This document shows positions 1 through 27,809 of a stretch of DNA of 64,000 nt, one piece after another (position 1 is the stretch's first letter; each line of letters starts with the position of its first letter). The stretch covers positions 11,251,501 to 11,315,500 of the forward strand of contig NC_092580.1 in NCBI RefSeq assembly GCF_037975245.1, written 5' to 3'. Position numbers and translations under genes: made by a program. The notes below the pieces were generated by a model. It worked only from the letters and a program-made list of their open reading frames with translations. It had not been told where the DNA came from and did no database searches. Origin of the DNA: Apostichopus japonicus. Taxonomy: Eukaryota; Echinodermata; Holothuroidea; Aspidochirotida; Stichopodidae.

Positions 1-687
1 ATATTCGAATTAATATGCGGATATATTTAAGCCATATGATTGGCTAATAATATATACGCGTATAAATTCCAATTAATACGCTCATATATTATGCGGTGTT
101 TATCCCACATGGCTTGCCATATACGTACTTGTTGTGTGCATATCACTCAGATACTGTATGCATATGGTATGTGTGAGATCGGACACGTATCGCGCGCTTG
201 TGGCATAGACAAATAAGCCAGTTTAGACAGCGCATGCGGTACAAAGCCGCGTGACGCCATTCACAGACTCATTCATAGACTTTAAGGGTTTTACATAGGG
301 ACGGATATAAAACTTGTAAATTTTGTTCCAGGACACGAGTCATTGATTTGCGTACAAGTATAGGGGACATTTGATATTGCGTCCGTTCATCTCAAAAAGT
401 GTGGGACATATCCCCATGTCTCCTCCCCCACCCCCCCCCCGGATTGACGCCCATGTGCCTCGGTAGCAGAGACTCTCACTGTGCGACACGTGGCATAGTA
501 TACACGAACATTTTAGCGAATTACGTTTAAGATAAAAAACAGATAATTGGTGAAGGTAAGACTGATAAATATGAAAGGAGAAAAAGGTGACCCCCCCCCA
601 AAAAAAAAAATCATGCTCATGATACGTCATCCGTTGAACAAGTGATAAGGTACCAACAGCGATGACCAGAGTGTACGTGTACATAAT
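1..687. other. AT-rich non-coding flank
   Basis: I see no gene here. The first 130 bases are AT-rich, with several short ATAT/TATA palindromes. There is a C-run near 425-440 and a C-run followed by an A-run near 591-610. The stretch could hold the 5' end of the mobile element whose long ORF follows, but I found no terminal inverted repeat to prove that. Confidence 0.5.
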
Positions 688-713
688 ATGTACAATATGT
701 GTACTGATTTGTA

Positions 714-911
<198 letters not shown>

Positions 912-1081
912 GCATACATATATACATATGTGTGTGTGTGTGCTTGTTACACATATTCTATATATTACATATTCTATATTTTATATTATATGTTACATAT
1001 TTATTTTATTTTCTGTTTATCTTATATATTGTATGATATATTATACATTATTACACTTTTTCATACACTTTTTTTTCCCAG

Positions 1082-4000
1082 TTCGTCAGACGAAATGGCA
1101 ACAAACGCTCTCGGCTAATTCTTTCCGTCGACATGATAGTCTTTGGTATCAAGTTGCTGTTCTACTCCTGAAGACGAATGCGCACAAGAAGAAAACTCTG
1201 TCACATCTGAGCTTTTACCTGTATAAAGAGTACATGAGAGATTGCATGCTCAAAAAATGGTATAAGGTTGACAAAGAAGAAATATCAACAAAAGAAGACG
1301 TGTCAATTAAGGGAACAGAACGGTGCGACGAAAGCGCCGCTACTAACCGGATATGTAACGATAGCCAGTCAGAAGAAGAGACGAATGATGATACACACGA
1401 CCTGACTCCATCTGAGGAGAGATTCTGCATCTGTTGCGAAGTGAACGATGGCAGTCCCTACCTCCAGTGCGACATCTGTGACAATTGGTACCATTTCAGG
1501 TGCGTGGGATTATCCACTTCTCCTGATACCACAGACCATGTAGAACGCTCAAATTTTACGTGCAACAGATGTCTTCCGCTGACAGGTCGTGGAATATGTA
1601 ATATTGGTAACTCATGTAGGTTTGCAGCTATCATCCAGGCTATTAAAGTTACAGACGCTGGACAGATATTGAAGAACACCTCCCCGACGATTGGCACAGT
1701 TGCTGACGAAATCAGGCGGTTCCTTTTTGAATTAGAAGAGGACAAAACGGAACCCTTAAGCGATGTTATAGTTAGGCAGGCGATAAAGACGATTGCTGAA
1801 GAAGTCCGTGGTCCTTTTACCAATATTACGAGTCAGCAGGATGCCAGTGAGTTTTTCGCACGCTGCATTAGTGATGCCATTCAAAGGGAAAATGTCAAAA
1901 GCAACACACCACTCGTGACAACGACTTTCCTTTCTGAAATAATATCTTGTTTGAATTGTGGCAACTCAGAGAGACGACAGCAGTCACTTCCTATGCTGAC
2001 TATCACCACAGACAACACAGAGGCTGAGAGAAATATTAGCGCTATATTTCAAGACGAGGTTCGAGAGGAGGTATTGTGCAATCAATGTAAACAGAACCAG
2101 GTGAAAGGATACAGTTATGAAATTCACAAACTACCTCCATGTCTTGTTCTAAACGTAAATCGTACCAGAGCAGGTGGACGAAAGAGCACAGTTCCTGTAA
2201 CTTCTTTAATATCGCTGGAAATTTCAGACTTTCAATTGAACTTTTCCGATGAATGTTACGCAGGATATCATTATAAACTGGTATCTGCGGTCGTACACCA
2301 AGGCGTAGATTGCAGGAGCGGTCATTACTATACATATACGTTTAGGAACAACGGAGTGGTCTGTCATAACGACGAAGACGTAGAGAGATGTACGTTTGAG
2401 GAAGCGGTCGCAGACATAGCGGTGAATGGCGTTATTCTCTTCTATGAGCTTTCGCCTGAGAGCAGTGCCATAACATGGTTCACAGAGAAAGACGATGAAG
2501 AAATACCCAAGTTGGAAGAGGAGAATGTTCCACTGTCGGAAGGTAAAACTGCGGACAACGGTACTACTGAAAAACCGCAAGTAAAGATACCTGATAACGC
2601 CGAAGAGCTTGAAAAGACGGTTGACCAGGACGACGAGTCTGTGGAAGGCCCAATCAGTCTGGAAACGCTTTCCTCACTGAATGTTTGCCAGGTATATGAC
2701 AAATATTTCGAAGCGTCCATTCCGACTAATGCCTCTTTTTCGATTGACGAAAACGATTGGAAAAACCTTAGAAGCAGGCAAAAGGGTACACGATTACCTT
2801 TACAGTGGGTAAATGTGTTTTATAAAGGGCTCCGGCAATCAAACCCATTCTGTACCTTGATGTTCAAAAGACACCGGGTTTCCAAGAAGGGCAGCAGGAA
2901 AATTTCCGGTGACATTTTCAGTGCTTACGCATATTGCTCTCGACGACCGACATGTTCCGTTTCGGCAAGACTCTCGATGGCCAGTAACCTAAAATGCATG
3001 GTGTTTTATACAGGCTGCGTCAAACACGAAACAGATGAGACTTCACAGCGTCCCGTGCGAGCCGATGAACGGAAAACGCTGCAAAATGAATTGTGGAAAA
3101 GCCATTGCCCATCACGTTTGCACACGGAACGTCTCGGAAAGCTTGACGAGCATACATTGGCTAGCGGAAACCTAACCGGAGTATGTGTCGATGGCTCTGT
3201 TTTCAAACAGATAAGCTACGAGGGAAGACGGCAACTACAGAGCGATAAAGATTTATTAACAAGTCTTCTTTTGAAAAAACAAGATAGTTTGAACAACTAC
3301 ATCAGACAGATTTCTGCCTCTCCGAGCTATGTAGTCTCATTTACGGACGCTGGGGTTCGCCTCTTCCATGAGCTCGCAAAGACAGTGCCATTGCACTGGG
3401 ATGCCACGGGTTCAGTGACATGGAAAGATGGCAACAAGGAATATCTGTATTATGCTATTGTTTTCCCAAATCCAACGAGACAAGAGGAGGGGGAGAAGTC
3501 ATCCCCATGTCCCATAGCAGAGCTAATTTCAACAAATCAGTCTGAGCCAACTATATCTAACTGGCTTCAGTTGTTTAGATACAGAGAGAAGAGCATATAC
3601 GGGTTTAGAAACCTAACAACCCCTTGTTTAATCTCAAGCGATAGGAGCCTTCCATTGTTAGTATCTTCACTTAAGGTTTTCTCTGGAGAAACGATGAAGC
3701 AATACCTGGAGAGAAGCTGGAGAATCGTGAGCGGTGTTGCTTCTGACGAAGACTTGAACGGCATGGTTGTACACAGCGGCCTTTGCCACTTCATGAAGGA
3801 CGGCAAAGAGTACTGCCGTAAGTACTATAAGAAAGAAAACTCGTGGTTTGGCATGTGCTTGTTTCGTCTTCTCGCAGAAGTTCGCGTGTTGCAAGACTTT
3901 CGAAAACTGATGTATTCGATTTGCATTGTCCTTCGAGCAGAAGTCTACTCACCGATCTGTCAACTTCACATGAAGGAAATCTTGTCAACACTTCGCAGTC

Positions 4001-5517
4001 GAGATTCCTCTGAAATGAATGAAATTGTTGTCACTGACAACGAGTACGAGGGAGAAGAAATAAATCCTTTGAAGCAAACTCAAACAAGCAGATGCACAGA
4101 AGAGGATGCTTTAGTTCAGGAATCGTCGAATTTCAAGACACTATGTCACAACATAGACAACGACGCGAAGGAAGCCCTGTCGAAAGAGGAAAGGACAGCT
4201 GGTTACGATAACTCAAAACCAAACTATTTCAAAAGCAGCCAACTGATAGAGAGAATGCTGACATATGTTTTGCCTACCATTCCTATCTGGTCACAACTCA
4301 TTCTAGGTGACCTGACCAGACACTCGACAAAATATCAAAAGGCTAATTACGACACTACCAGATATTTTATCCGCAACCCACCAACGACACAGGGCTACAT
4401 GGAAGCATACAATAAAATTTTTAAAATGACGACGGTGGCCAACTTTCGATTTCGCTTGGACGAATTACTACAAAGAATGTTCACTGCTATCGAGGCACAA
4501 CAAAGGAAGTTTGTTCTCCAGTATAGGGTGCGCAAGCAAAAGAAAGTGGGAAAACGAGCAACAACATTGGTGGAAGAAAAATGGAGTCGGACGTCGAAAA
4601 AAACCAGAGATGATATGAAGAAAAGATCGAGCAAGGGGGCCATTGGAAACTGCAAAACGGCAGCAGAAAATATTCTACAGACAGTTACATTCGAATATGA
4701 CAGAGAACGAGGAAGGAAAACAAAGGACTCCACTCCGTCTCACTTAAATAAAACGAATAAAAGGAAGTCAAACACCCTAATTGGAACTCCTCGAACCAGC
4801 AAAACCCTCAAAAAGGCCAACCTTAACCAAAATGACAAGAAATCCTGGAAACGGGAAATAAACAAAAAGGTAGTGGAGGGCAAACTGTTGGAAACCCAGA
4901 CGATAATCATTGATGAAGAAAAGGAGTACACTGAAAACTACGACCGACGGGATCTGTACGAATCACTATTGCGTAATTCGTGGTTAGATGACAACGTAGT
5001 CAATGACTATTTAGAGTTGCTGCAAACACAGGTGACGAATTTCAACGTGTTCCTTTGCAATTCATTCCAAATGAGTTCACGAATTTCAATTTCCCAAATC
5101 GCTAGAAAATGGTACAAAGCACAAAAACTCATCGGAAGTAGATGGATTCTCCTTCCCGTTAATCGCAACGGCGTACACTGGGTACTACTAGCTGCAAATG
5201 CAATTACGCAAACACTTTATTATCTCGACCCCCTTGGAGGCGACAATCTTGGTGGAGAAATGAAGTGCTTCATTCGTTTCCTTGACGAGAGGTCAGCGTT
5301 GGAAGGACATTCATGGCGTTGTACGAGATGGTCGGTTGAAACAACTTTTTCTTTTAAATTGCCACTCCAACCAACCCCAAACGACTGTGGTCTGTATATC
5401 CTTCTTTACGCCAGAACTTTGTTGTTGGAGAAGGAAATGCAAAGTAACATTGACATTCAAGCAGAACGGAATTCAATCTACCAAACACTTCACAATTACG
5501 ATATGCAGCGGTTTTAA
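1082..5517 (+). CDS. PHD-USP-DDE transposase-Ulp1 fusion ORF
   Basis: One open frame of about 1,480 codons; no relative recognised by name. A PHD finger (1423-1575) has Cys pairs around [16 protein letters not shown] domain (1588-2460) has Cys box NIGNSC (Cys 1615-1617), QQDASEF, two CxxC zinc pairs, His box GHYYTYT (His 2323) and HNDEDV. A linker and a Cys/His-containing region lead to a probable DDE core: LHWDATG (Asp 3400), SSDRSLPLL (Asp 3640), HSGLCHFMK (3769-3798) and [11 protein letters not shown] (Glu 4402). A basic stretch follows, then an Ulp1/C48 protease (about 4930-5490) with HWVLL (His 5176), DPLGG (Asp 5227), a Gln at 5368 and NDCGLY (Cys 5386). All protease catalytic residues are present. 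The frame upstream runs into a TA microsatellite. A strong 3' splice site (T-rich tract, AG at 1080-1081) suggests the exon begins at 1082; the first Met inside it is at 1234. The product is probably a nuclear transposase or a domesticated derivative. The DDE assignment is inferred from motif order. Confidence 0.75.
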
Positions 5518-6043
5518 AGTTTCATGTATACATGTTCCGCGAGATACTATTTACTGCCAAGAAACACAGAACTGTAAAAAATCAGACTTGGTGCCAAATT
5601 GTTAATGTGAGAGATATTATACCAATGACGAGATTAAAACACTGTCGCTTTCAGTATATGGAAAACATTTATTATCCTTAACGACGAGCTTAGCGGCGCT
5701 TTGCACATGTTTCCGGACCTATATGAATTAATTGTTGGGACTTATCATGCTTTTCTACGAACGAGTTTGGCAGACATCCAACTATACCATCCACCAGTTT
5801 TTGGGGTGAGTGTCATCTTTCCAACCCGTGGGTATATATGATGTGTTCTCGATGAAAGTAAAAATATTCTGCAAAGCATAGATTTGTTAACCAAAATATG
5901 ATCACATAGACTTGTAACCAAAATATTCTCACATATTTCAGATCAATGATCTGCTGATGCTGCTTATAATTGCCACTTATACTTGCCACTTATAATTGCT
6001 TATAAAAGCCTTTTCAGACTTAAAATGTTTCCGTTTGCTAGTT
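5518..6043. other. Non-coding, 3' flank of the fusion ORF
   Basis: No coding potential recognised. Short direct repeats of the type 'acttataattgcttata' occur near 5965-6005. It may contain the 3' end of the transposable element, but no terminal repeat could be matched. Confidence 0.4.
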
Positions 6044-6712
6044 ACCAAAGGAAATATTTCACGGGGTTCTTTGATAGTTTATGGCTTGGTAAATGTGCAA
6101 AACGTTGTCTTCTAACGTTTTCCACACAGATTTCCTCGCTTCTTCACCGACGCATTCCAGTTTATCTTTCAAGATCGGCGTATGACAACTTGACGTTAAC
6201 TTCCTACAGTAAGTATGTTTAACTAGTCAGTAAGAATAAATGAGCAACAACCATTCTCCTTTCTCGTGTTAAGCAAATAAAGTAGCATGATTAGATATTG
6301 CAATCAATTGGAATTAAAAAAGAGTAACAGAACGAAAGAAATAATCGTCTTGTTGCTACTAGAATATTTTGTGCTATGTCTTTTGTACTGAAGTAATTCT
6401 TACAGACAATGGGAGCAATACTTGAAGCCAAAGAAAATATTTAATGAGGTTCTTTGATAATTAATGGCTTTCAATGTTTCCATACAGATACCATCGCTCC
6501 TGTATATATACCGACGCATTCCAGTAAATCTGTCACGATCGGCGCATGACAACTTCACTTTTACTTTATACAGTAAGTCTGTTTTAACTTTGTCAGTAAG
6601 TCTAAATAAGTAACGACCATGGCCGCGCATTTCTCGTGTTAAGCAACTAAAGTAGAAGTAATAGATCTTGCAATCATTTGAAATAAAAAGAGTAAAAGAA
6701 AGACAGAAACTT
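6044..6712 (+). repeat. Tandem duplication of an exon-like unit (period about 364 bp)
   Basis: Two diverged copies, about 6044-6345 and 6427-6712, align over their length. For example, CGACGCATTCCAGT is at 6148 and 6512, and TTCTCGTGTTAAGCAA occurs in both. Each copy contains an 80-90 base segment with a splice-like left border (a pyrimidine-rich tract ending CACAG or TACAG) and a splice-like right border (ACA followed by GTAAGT). The segments resemble duplicated exons. They may belong to the decayed MULE transposase gene just downstream, but no protein family was recognised in them. Confidence 0.65.
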
Positions 6713-6959
6713 GCTCAACAAAAATAAAATGATTGCGATCGTCATGCTGTGAAGGGAAAAGGCAATTGTTCGAGGAAGGGTGTTTGCCACGCCAGAACAG
6801 AACAGGTACAGATTCCCTCTTTGGCAAAATGTTGCTACGTTATGAAATCATCACTTTCATAGTTATTTCATCGTCATTCACCAGGTACCATTCTTTCATT
6901 TGAATGAAATTTAAATCTTAGTTTGAACAGAGGCAGAAAACATTAACCGGTTCATCCCT

Positions 6960-7975
6960 ATATTTTTCTACAGGTTAGCAAATTGCACATTCAAAGTTTG
7001 CAGAAAGCCGTATTCACAAATGTTCTCCGTACACACTGTTTTATGGAAGCGCAAGTTATGCAAAACCGGTGCCGTTGGCATTTGTTATGGTGTCAAGGAG
7101 GAAGAGGAAGGACGACCATTGGGCTGTACTCAGGGCAGTATAAAAGAAGCCCTTCCTTCTAACCCCAGAGTTAACCGTTTCGTCTTGACCTGTGATGCTG
7201 CGAAGTATGAGAGCAGTTGAATCCGTCTTTCCAGATGGCACCATCGAAGGCTGTCTGTTTCACTGGCGTCAAGTGGTATGGGGAAAGGTGAATTGTTTTT
7301 ATATGTTTTGGCAAGTCAAGAGAAAAATAGAATGCATTTTATTTATACATAATGAAATTTAATCTATACATCCGTCGTAATATATTATATATTTATCTAT
7401 ATCGCGGTACAAGATTGAGATTGAGGAAAGCTTATTCATCGTCAGAAGCTGTGCAAACGTATATTCGAAAACTGATGATGGCATTACCTATGCTACCACT
7501 ACAACAAGTTTGGCCTCAGTTCGATATTCTCAGAGAGGAGCAAAAAAAGGAGTGGTCTTACTAAATGGAATCCACCTGGACGTGTGTATTAAGAGAGCCA
7601 TTCACACGATATTGAAGGTATGTCTCAACAATCCTTTTTTGTATTAAATACTATATCACTTGTATTACTGGTCATGATTGAAGTTCCTCTTTTGTTTTTA
7701 TTTACACATTAAATTATATTTACACATTGTTTTTTAGGATGGCGTCGCTACCTGAACCAAATCGCTGGAAAGGAAGTACCGTTTTATGATATTGTTACAA
7801 CTCTACACATAGTGGCTGAAACCTTTGTTACAATGTACAAGTGTTGCTGAGGTCGGAAGGAACACTGAGGAGGGTCAAAAAAAAAACAAAAAAAAACGGG
7901 CACACAGGACACTGCAGTCTCGAGTGCAGCAGTTCTGGGAAGAGTTTGAGACAGGAGACCAAACGACTGCGAGAC
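6960..7975 (+). pseudogene. Decayed Mutator-like (MULE) transposase
   Basis: Fragments of a MULE transposase lie in order. In the frame of 7036-7287 are KPVPLAFVMVSRRKRKDDHW, then (after in-frame TAA and TGA) SVFPDGTIEGCLFHWRQVVW. This carries the hallmark GCxFHW (C-x2-H) motif at 7249-7266. 7402-7560 encodes LRKAYSSSEAVQTYIRKLMM and LPMLPLQQVWP. After a stop, 7566-7617 reads W-N-P-P...HDIEG; the expected 'NDVEGWH' box with the catalytic Glu is completed by WRRYLNQIAGKEVPFYD from 7738. The joining intron 7618-7737 has GTATGT at its start and a T-tract plus TAG at its end. Stops and a frameshift near 7855 make it non-functional. Its first exon may start at the splice-like TACAG near 6973. Confidence 0.75.
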
Positions 7976-9143
7976 TCCTCATGTCATGTTCGCGACTGTT
8001 CGGAACCATGGACACAAAACAACAATAGATAGCCATAATCAGCTGGACAGATCTGGCATTTTTTCAGGAACTAACTCCTCGCCTGTCCCCACGGGGAAAA
8101 AAAGAGGGCATGGGCAGGGCCTTGGGGGTAGTTCCCAAGTGCGCTCAACCATGTTTATATATCTAACAAAAAACTAACATTTTCACAAAAAAAAACATGA
8201 AACAGACTGAACTGTTGACAAGCGTTACATGAAGTATGTAAAAGGGACGTTCCTTTGTTAATGCGTTCCATGTTTTTCTCCCTAAGCCTTACACAAGTAA
8301 AAGAAAGCAAGTTAAAAAGGAAACTCACCTTTTAAAGTATTGTCTACAAGAATCCTAAACTGTATTCTTGTACCATTATTCAAGAGAAAAGAAACTATTA
8401 TTAAACTCACCCATCTTGAATATACTAAAACATCTATTGACAGCCTTCCCACCAAATCCTTCCTATCTATGCCATGTTCTAATTACAGAGCAAAAATACA
8501 ATAACATGGAGGGCTGCCGACACTGGTATTAAAGAAAACTTCCCAATGACTTCAACAATGCTTTCCACACCTACCAGATTTTACTCTTTCGAAATAGCCT
8601 AGCCTATATGCCTTCCTTGGTTTATCCCCTAAAAGCGTTACTTTCCTCACTTAGCCGTTTTAGTACACAGTTTCGTCAAGTACTGCAAATATCTCTTCCC
8701 ACACAGCTTCTGAGTCCCGTGAAATATGAAATATTTTTTTCACTAACATCTCTTTGATTAAAATCATAAATTACATTTACTACAGTTGCTTCACTACCTA
8801 AATTTAACTCTTTCAAAAACCCCTAGCCAATTAGCCTTCTCTCTTTCGTCTCATGAGAAACGTTAGTTTCCTCCCCTACAAGCGTTACTTTTCTTCCCTA
8901 TGGTTTCGAAATTAATGTTTTAAGGGGAGGAAACTAATGGGTCAGCAAACTAACGGGAGCCCTACATTATGTCTGAATTAATTTAAGATCTCTCATAAAT
9001 GTTTTCAATACTTGATATGTTTAATTTTTTCTGATATCTAAAATTCATTTTTAATAAATTTGAGATATCGCCAAACATTAAAGGGTCGAATATGATCTGA
9101 AAGCTATATATCATTTTATACTGCAAGGCTTACCATTTCCGGA
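7976..9143. other. Non-coding AT-rich sequence
   Basis: No gene recognised. It contains a repeated phrase close to AAGCGTTACTTTCCTC near 8634 and 8880, and a long-stem inverted repeat that is listed separately. Confidence 0.4.
8863..8937. repeat. Inverted repeat, 15-bp perfect stem
   Basis: TTAGTTTCCTCCCCT at 8863-8877 is exactly complementary to AGGGGAGGAAACTAA at 8923-8937, with a 45-base loop. It could fold as a hairpin or be the remnant of a foldback or MITE-type element. No target-site duplication was seen. Confidence 0.7.
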
Positions 9144-9315
9144 GTAGAAGGAGAGTGAGTGGGGTGAGGGGGCTTTAAGTATGGTCAGGACACGTCGCAG
9201 CTTTGATGGAGGGACTAGTGATTAGAAGAGTAGAAGGAGAGTGAGTGGGGTGAGGGGGCTTTAAGTATGGTCAGGACACGTCGCAGCTTTGATGAAGAGA
9301 CTAGTGATTATAGGT
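9144..9315. repeat. 86-bp tandem duplication
   Basis: Two near-identical head-to-tail copies (9144-9229 and 9230-9315), each containing GTAGAAGGAGAGTGAGTGGG and GGTCAGGACACGTCGCAGC. The few differences indicate a recent duplication. No coding content. Confidence 0.9.
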
Positions 9316-11805
9316 ATATTTACTGTGTATATGCTGGGTTGTGGATGGGGGCATTGTACAGAGTACTACAGAAGGGTAAGTTTGGTTGAAAATGTTCCTA
9401 CTTCACTGTGACTATTAGTAAAAAATCTATTTACAATAATCATATGATTTATCATTGAATATTGATGTTGCTATGGGGAGAGATTCAGTTGATGAGAGAA
9501 AGGGTATTAGGAGGGAGGTTGACAACCGGGCAGTGGTCATGATTGATGGAAGGGGAACGAATTGATTTGTGAATTATGAAGTCAAAGCAATTAGTTTCTC
9601 ATTTTTGTGTATTTGTTTGTACAAGTATTAAATTATGCGCATATAAATTAGCCTTTCATGAGACCCTTGTTCCAGTTACAACAATTGAGGTGTCAGAGAT
9701 GATGTGCATGCACAGCAGCACTTATCACTCGAGATGTTTGGTAGCCTGTAATATATTCTAAATATTCACGAATGAAAATTTAACAGAATGTCAAACAATA
9801 AGTCATATCCCACACATTCAAAAATCAAATTATACTTTACTGCAAAAAAAAAATAATACGTCTTGAACTCATCGAGCTATCAAGATTTCATCCAAATAAT
9901 TTCAAATGAACTATAAACTTTTTAAGAAACCTCACTTCAATACCTTCCCAACAATGCATATGTTCCTATTACAAAACGTGACTGGATTTTGAGTAATTAA
10001 AATTGGTAAATAATTTCCCCTGAACCTCCTTGACCGGCCTTTGTATATAGTTAACACAAATGTATCATTTGTTAATACAAATTAACGCTGATGTAATATT
10101 AATTGGCTTTGTAAAGCAGGGAGTTCCATAACAACTCCCTTGTGACACCTAGACAACCTTTGAAGTCACAATGATAAGCTGCTTACATCGTCTTTCTCAA
10201 CGTGGGATTCAACGGTAAGGAATTAACCTAACCGTTTAGACAATTATGTTCATTAAACAGTACCGTAAACTCACACTACGGAAGGTACAGTTAGCATACT
10301 CGTTCAGCAAGTTGGTGCTGAACGTGCATGCTAACTTCAATTGGGTTTATTTACGGTTAAATCACGAATGTACGGCTGAATGTGCGGCTCACTTGACTCT
10401 AGTCACTTATTCGCCACTCTTTTAAAATCTTATTGTGCTGTACACATGTTGTATTGTAATACTATGAACTCTCCGTTACCCGTGTAGGGCTTATTTTCAT
10501 GAAATGAGCCGCGGCGGACCAGGTTGTTAACTCATGGAAGACACAAGTGAACCTGGACATATATTTCGCTGTCTTAGTTTCTCCATTGAATTTTTGCTCT
10601 TTCTCATAACCTTGAACATTGTTGTAATTTTATATTACATCGAAGCAGACTAGCCTAACGCTAGGCCTAACTCAGAAGAAACATTGTTTATTTTTGTACG
10701 TAGCCTATCGTTACTATTCATCAGCCTAACAATTGATTTTAGTGTTTGCTGCGTCCATCCGAGTCTGGTGGCGTAGCTGCTGTTGCCTGTCATACTCACA
10801 GGCTCTCTCAACTAAGGCCATGTCAAAGTTAGCCAACTTTGCCTGACACTGATAGTGAAGTAGCCTAGGCTAGGCCTTCCGCCAGAATGCATTCCCTGCC
10901 CTACACAATTGTGTCAGTTTTCTGCCTGTGCAATTTCAGTGCTGATACTGATAAAATTTGCAAACGTTTTGTATGGAAAACCATTCCCTGTGCAAAATAT
11001 TTGGTTGAAGTTTTCTCTTTTTCAGTCATTACTATTCATCAGCTGCTTCAGGATATTTTAGTTAGTGCATTTTCCTACGGTACATGAGGACTCACTTGTG
11101 TGGTAGGCTTAATGTTATCATGTATCCACTGTACCCTTTGAGAAGTTTTGCCCACAGATACAATCTATTTCAATTCACCAATTCACTAACAAAGTGCTTG
11201 AGTGACTTGTATAGTTTAACTTAAATAAGAATCTGGCAGAAAATTTCCTCAAATCTGGCCAGAATTGTGGCTGGAGTTAAATTCTTGTTATACCCTATTC
11301 CAAAGAAAAATTAAAATCTTTTGCTTAAGGTTGTATTAGTGAATTGTATACTCTTCCTTATGAATCTTCAATAGTGGGCAGGTACATAGTTTGGAGTCAG
11401 GCACTGACGGAACTAGAATCAGTTCCGTGATATTTAATGAGTTTTCCCGAAAAATGTAATTACAATAACACTCGGATAGTCATTATTCAAATTGTCAAAC
11501 TGTACTTGATGAAGAATTTAATATATTATGGTTTACCCAAGGTACAGTAGCTAATCTCCATATGGATTGTCTCCAGGTATTATTACTGTACAGAATATTA
11601 ACAATATATTTTGTAATTGGTATGATATGTGTTTTGCTACAAATGATAACATCTTTCTTCACTAGATGAAGTTTTCTTAAATTTCCTTTATGAAAATGTA
11701 AAAAAAGCACTATTTTTCTTTTCTTATGAATGAAGTCATAATAAGAGTGGTGATGATGGATAATTTCTAGAAATGTGTGACCAATCTCTTTATTTTCAAC
11801 CACAG
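9316..11805. other. Intergenic region upstream of TMEM209
   Basis: No protein gene recognised. The interval must contain the promoter and 5' non-coding exon(s) of TMEM209, because the first coding exon opens with a 3' splice site at 11804-11805. I could not locate the first exon or a core promoter with confidence. Confidence 0.4.
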
Positions 11806-11841
11806 ATAATATATCCAGAAACTTATTGACAGGCAAGGAAG

Positions 11842-27292
<15,451 letters not shown>

Positions 27293-27809
27293 AGATCGTC
27301 ACCCCTGACGAAGTGATGAAGAGACCTCCAGCTGGAGTGCCAATCGAAGAAGCAAGATAAAAACAGTTCCTTATTTAAAGATGACCTCCCAGTTAAGATC
27401 TAAAATAAGAAAATAACATGCGTATCTTTCAGATCGGGTGGGTCGTATTCGTGTTCCAAAATGTAGAACCACAGTAAGTCAATTTCGGTTTTTACCGATC
27501 GTCCTTGCTGTTTCTGTCCTTGCAGTATGCCGAGTAAAGGAGGTAATATAATGCGTGTCGATGCTAGTAATAGCCTGTATGTCTCTCGAGCTCAAATCTT
27601 TATGAAATCCTTCAAGGTGTTTGGCTTTAACAGATATAAGTATTTGCAAAATTTGCTGCCAAGTTAAGGAAAAAAATATGTAATGTTATTAATGATTAGG
27701 CAATAGTGATGTCATAAAGACAGGTGTATTGTTTCAAGTGTTACGTTTAGTTGTAAATATTGAGGGCAGTCTTCTTGAACACTGATCAGCTGGTGTGAAA
27801 ATTCAGCTA

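Noticed and set aside
4381-4404. A catalytic E to Q change at TTQGYMEAY in the DDE-like core
   Set aside because: Aligning [11 protein letters not shown] with the expected V-E-x-Y-x-K-I-x-K pattern puts a Glu (4402) at the catalytic position, so no loss is needed.
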